Made by a program: the position numbers and the translations under genes. Below are positions 4,723-6,160 of a stretch of DNA of 6,160 nt, piece after piece; position 1 is the stretch's first letter; every line of letters begins with the position of its first letter. Source of the stretch: Methanobacteriota archaeon. Lineage in GTDB: Archaea > Altiarchaeota > Altiarchaeia > IMC4 > QMZM01. Location of the stretch: contig JAKFXM010000041.1 in the NCBI GenBank assembly GCA_021731385.1, positions 1-6,160 of the forward strand, given 5' to 3'. A model generated the notes under the pieces. The model had not been told where the DNA came from and ran no database searches. It saw nothing but the letters and a program-made list of their open reading frames with translations.

Positions 4723-5716
4723 AAAGAATATACAACCACCCAAAGTATTTCAGGAATAATAAAATTGCGATAATTCCAAAAATAGCTTCTGTAGAGATTA
4801 ATGCAAGAACCAGCCCCCGCTCGGAAATTCCGCCGGTTAATTTCATTATTGTCTGGCATAAACCAACAGGATTTTTCCTACATAACAATTTTCCGTTCCT
4901 GAATTCGCCCCACCAGTTCCTGCCCGGAAACCCATTTTTTGCCTTTATGAGGAAATCAATTGAATAGGGAATTATCATTATTACCCCCGCAGTCTCGAAA
5001 TTTCCTATGATTACGGAAGATGCAATAACAGCCCCTATAGTAAGTGTCCCTATATCCCCTATGAGAATCTTTGAGGGATACCGGTTATAATACAAAAATG
5101 CTAAAAGCGCACCGCTCATTGCAAGAAGGAGTATGAGGGCTTCCGCGCTTCCTATCATCCAGGCAATTACTGCAAGCGATGATATGGCGACTAAACCCAT
5201 CCCGGCTTCCAAACCATTAAATCCTGCAAGCATATTAGTAGCATTTGACGCCCCTGTTACGCCTATCGGAACCAGAAGGAGTATGTAAAAAATTCCAAAA
5301 TTAACAGGTCCAAGGAAAGGTATTGTCATGACAGTTTCTCCTGCCTTTACAGCAACCAATGGCAATGCGGCAAATAATGGCAGAGCTGCCTTTACCGCCT
5401 GATGCATGGCAAATAGGTCGTCAAATATTCCTATCAACGACATAATCAGGATTGTAAGCAATGCCGCGAGCATATATTTCAGTTCGAATTCTGGTCCAAA
5501 TAATCTCAGGAATGTAGACATCGCAATAGCTAACAGAACGCCCATACAAAATCCAAAAATAATCGTAAATCCGCCCATTTCAGGGATTTCCGGGTTTTTT
5601 GGCTTGTTTACATCCTTTCCGACCAGTCCAGCGCGCCTGAGTTTTGGTATAACCCATGGTACCAACAAAAAAGTTGAGATAAATGCAACCAGAAAGATTA
5701 GTATAAATTTTAACAT
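4721..5716 (-). CDS. GPT/MraY-family polyprenyl-phosphate N-acetylhexosamine-1-phosphate transferase
   Basis: An integral membrane enzyme of 331 residues, with about ten hydrophobic helices and the superfamily motifs in order. These are KDVNKPKNPEIPEMGG (34-49), IGIFDDLF (95-102) with the catalytic Asp-Asp pair 99-100, NATNMLAGFNGLEAG (158-172) and ILIGDIGTLTIG (217-228). The NATNMLAGFNGLE form and the MGG start resemble the eukaryotic/archaeal GlcNAc-1-phosphate transferases (ALG7/DPAGT1, archaeal AglH) more than bacterial MraY. It is expected to transfer a UDP-activated N-acetylhexosamine phosphate to dolichyl phosphate at the cytoplasmic membrane face, starting an N-glycan or surface-glycan lipid. 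The cytosolic loop where homologues carry an HR-x-P sugar-recognition motif reads KNGFPGRNWWGEF (260-272), so the exact sugar is uncertain. The ATG at 5714-5716 has no Shine-Dalgarno but lies about 32 bases after a TATA-like box, as expected for a nearly leaderless message. It is the first gene of the apparent operon. Confidence 0.88.
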   Translation of the reverse strand: MLKFILIFLVAFISTFLLVPWVIPKLRRAGLVGKDVNKPKNPEIPEMGGFTIIFGFCMGVLLAIAMSTFLRLFGPEFELKYMLAALLTILIMSLIGIFDDLFAMHQAVKAALPLFAALPLVAVKAGETVMTIPFLGPVNFGIFYILLLVPIGVTGASNATNMLAGFNGLEAGMGLVAISSLAVIAWMIGSAEALILLLAMSGALLAFLYYNRYPSKILIGDIGTLTIGAVIASSVIIGNFETAGVIMIIPYSIDFLIKAKNGFPGRNWWGEFRNGKLLCRKNPVGLCQTIMKLTGGISERGLVLALISTEAIFGIIAILLFLKYFGWLYIL

Positions 5717-5742
5717 TTTCTGAGTAAGATTTTTGAATTCAG

Positions 5743-5755
5743 ATTTTATATCTTT
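5743..5755 (-). promoter_or_regulatory. BRE/TATA-like promoter of the operon
   Basis: On the minus strand the sequence reads AAAGATATAAAAT, a purine-rich BRE-like start followed by an A/T box. The box centre is about 32 bases before the ATG at 5716. With the usual archaeal spacing of about 25 bases from TATA to transcription start, the message would begin around 5722 and be nearly leaderless. This agrees with the absence of a Shine-Dalgarno before that gene. Start position is inferred. Confidence 0.5.
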
Positions 5756-5761
5756 AGGATA

Positions 5762-5790
5762 ATATTAATATGCACAAAACTTAATTAAGT
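5762..5790. promoter_or_regulatory. Two perfect A/T palindromes just upstream of the TATA box
   Basis: ATATTAATAT (5762-5771) and ACTTAATTAAGT (5779-5790) are perfect palindromes lying within about 35 bases upstream of the putative BRE/TATA element. Palindromes in this position can bind dimeric regulators. In such an AT-rich stretch chance is also plausible, so the regulatory role is only a suggestion. Confidence 0.2.
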
Positions 5791-5824
5791 AAAAATTTAC
5801 AAATTATGCGGCCGTAGTGTAGAA

Positions 5825-5968
5825 AAACCCTTTTCTTTGAACCCCTTTCTTTTTAGAAAAAAGAAAGGTGTTTCATACCCAAAGAAAAAATGATAAATGT
5901 AAATGGTTTCTTTTTGGGGTGAAGCACTTTTTCTTTCCCAAAGAAAAAGGGCTCAAAGAGAAGTGTTT
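5825..5968. repeat. Large imperfect inverted repeat of A/T tracts with inner hairpins
   Basis: The left arm starts AAACCCTTTTCTTTGAACCC (from 5825) and is the near reverse complement of the right arm ending at 5968, with about three mismatches in the first 22 positions. Inside are a perfect 11-base stem CCTTTCTTTTT with loop AGA (5844-5868), a bulged CCCAAA/TTTGGG stem (5878-5919), and a perfect 10-base stem CTTTTTCTTT with loop CCC (5927-5949). No gene is visible. The polypurine/polypyrimidine tracts may act as a structured boundary; function is unknown. Confidence 0.7.
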
Positions 5969-6006
5969 TTATTCCCAAAAGAAAAAAGGATTATACTGAT
6001 GAATTT

Positions 6007-6032
6007 ATACGAAACTCTTCGGAGTTTCGTAT
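6007..6032. repeat. Perfect 11-base stem with TTCG tetraloop
   Basis: The arm ATACGAAACTC (6007-6017) pairs perfectly with 6022-6032. On a plus-strand transcript this is the exceptionally stable C(UUCG)G tetraloop. There is no T-tract immediately after it, so I do not call it a terminator. Confidence 0.75.
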
Positions 6033-6046
6033 CTATGATGTTACTA

Positions 6047-6129
6047 CCCGAAAAACTGCAAAGCAGTTTTTGGGTCCGAAAAATTCCAAAGGAATTTTTG
6101 GGCAAGAAAAATTCACTATGCGAATTTTT
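6047..6129. repeat. Hairpin array upstream of the operon, same family as 1041-1645
   Basis: Three consecutive hairpins: stem AAAAACTGC with loop AAA (6051-6071), stem AAAAATTCC with loop AAA (6079-6099), and stem AAAAATTC with one A-C mismatch, an inner C-G and loop TAT (6107-6129). The first two carry CCCG/GGG or CCG/GGG clamps. The array probably continues beyond the window edge; the remaining bases to 6160 hold no feature I can name. Confidence 0.82.
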
Positions 6130-6160
6130 GTGTGGCCGAGAGGCTTGTGGCAGAGGCTTC

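Noticed and set aside
5406..5723. A 105-codon plus-strand open frame
   Set aside because: It is the antisense shadow of the membrane transferase gene, whose motifs are clear on the minus strand.
5808..5822. GCGGCCGTAGTGTAG resembles the 5' end of a tRNA (acceptor arm plus start of the D arm)
   Set aside because: The following bases form no D loop, anticodon arm or T arm, and no matching acceptor 3' strand follows. At most it is a fragment; chance is likelier.
6125..6160. GGCCGAGAGGC-like sequence at the window end as a tRNA or further hairpin
   Set aside because: The sequence is cut off by the window edge and shows only short direct repetition of GAGGCTT; no complete structure can be supported.

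Overview
The window looks archaeal. It carries a pyruvoyl-dependent arginine decarboxylase (PdaD), a GPT/MraY-type polyprenyl-phosphate sugar-phosphate transferase of the archaeal/eukaryotic style, a BRE/TATA-like promoter placed for a nearly leaderless transcript, and one strong archaeal Shine-Dalgarno (GAGGTGA). The lineage cannot be resolved from the sequence alone. DNA is moderately AT-rich.

Layout, read along the minus strand in transcription order. Positions 5717-6160 are non-coding: a run of triloop and tetraloop hairpins (6007-6129), a large A/T-tract inverted repeat (5825-5968), and a likely promoter (about 5743-5755). Then follow five genes in the same direction. They are a membrane glycosyl-1-phosphate transferase (5716-4721), an FAD-dependent phytoene-desaturase/amine-oxidase-like enzyme (4709-3360), a SpeD-SpeE fusion (3322-2243), pdaD (2239-1694) and, after a non-coding gap of 986 bases, a ureohydrolase of the agmatinase family (speB, 707 to beyond position 1). 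Gaps between the first four genes are 11, 37 and 3 bases, so they look like one operon.

The last three genes form a polyamine cassette. PdaD makes agmatine from arginine. The SpeD half makes decarboxylated S-adenosylmethionine and the SpeE half is an aminopropyltransferase. The ureohydrolase removes urea from agmatine or from aminopropylagmatine, giving putrescine or spermidine. The SpeE half has lost several acidic residues usual in putrescine-using spermidine synthases, so its amine substrate is uncertain.

The most unusual part is 708-1692, between pdaD and speB. The first 24 bases of speB occur three times: at the live gene (684-707), at 930-953, and at 1669-1692 directly behind the pdaD stop (TAA-C-ATG). 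The simplest reading is that pdaD and speB were once contiguous, and that a hairpin-rich block entered the eighth codon of speB, duplicating the 24 bases and leaving an intact gene on the far side. The block holds roughly 20 back-to-back perfect or near-perfect hairpins. Their stems differ in sequence, but nearly all have a 3-base loop (TTT, AAA, GAA, TAT, TTC) closed by C-G, and many are bracketed by CCC/GGG. The same hairpin family, with one stem shared exactly, recurs upstream of the operon at 6047-6129. I do not recognise this element family.
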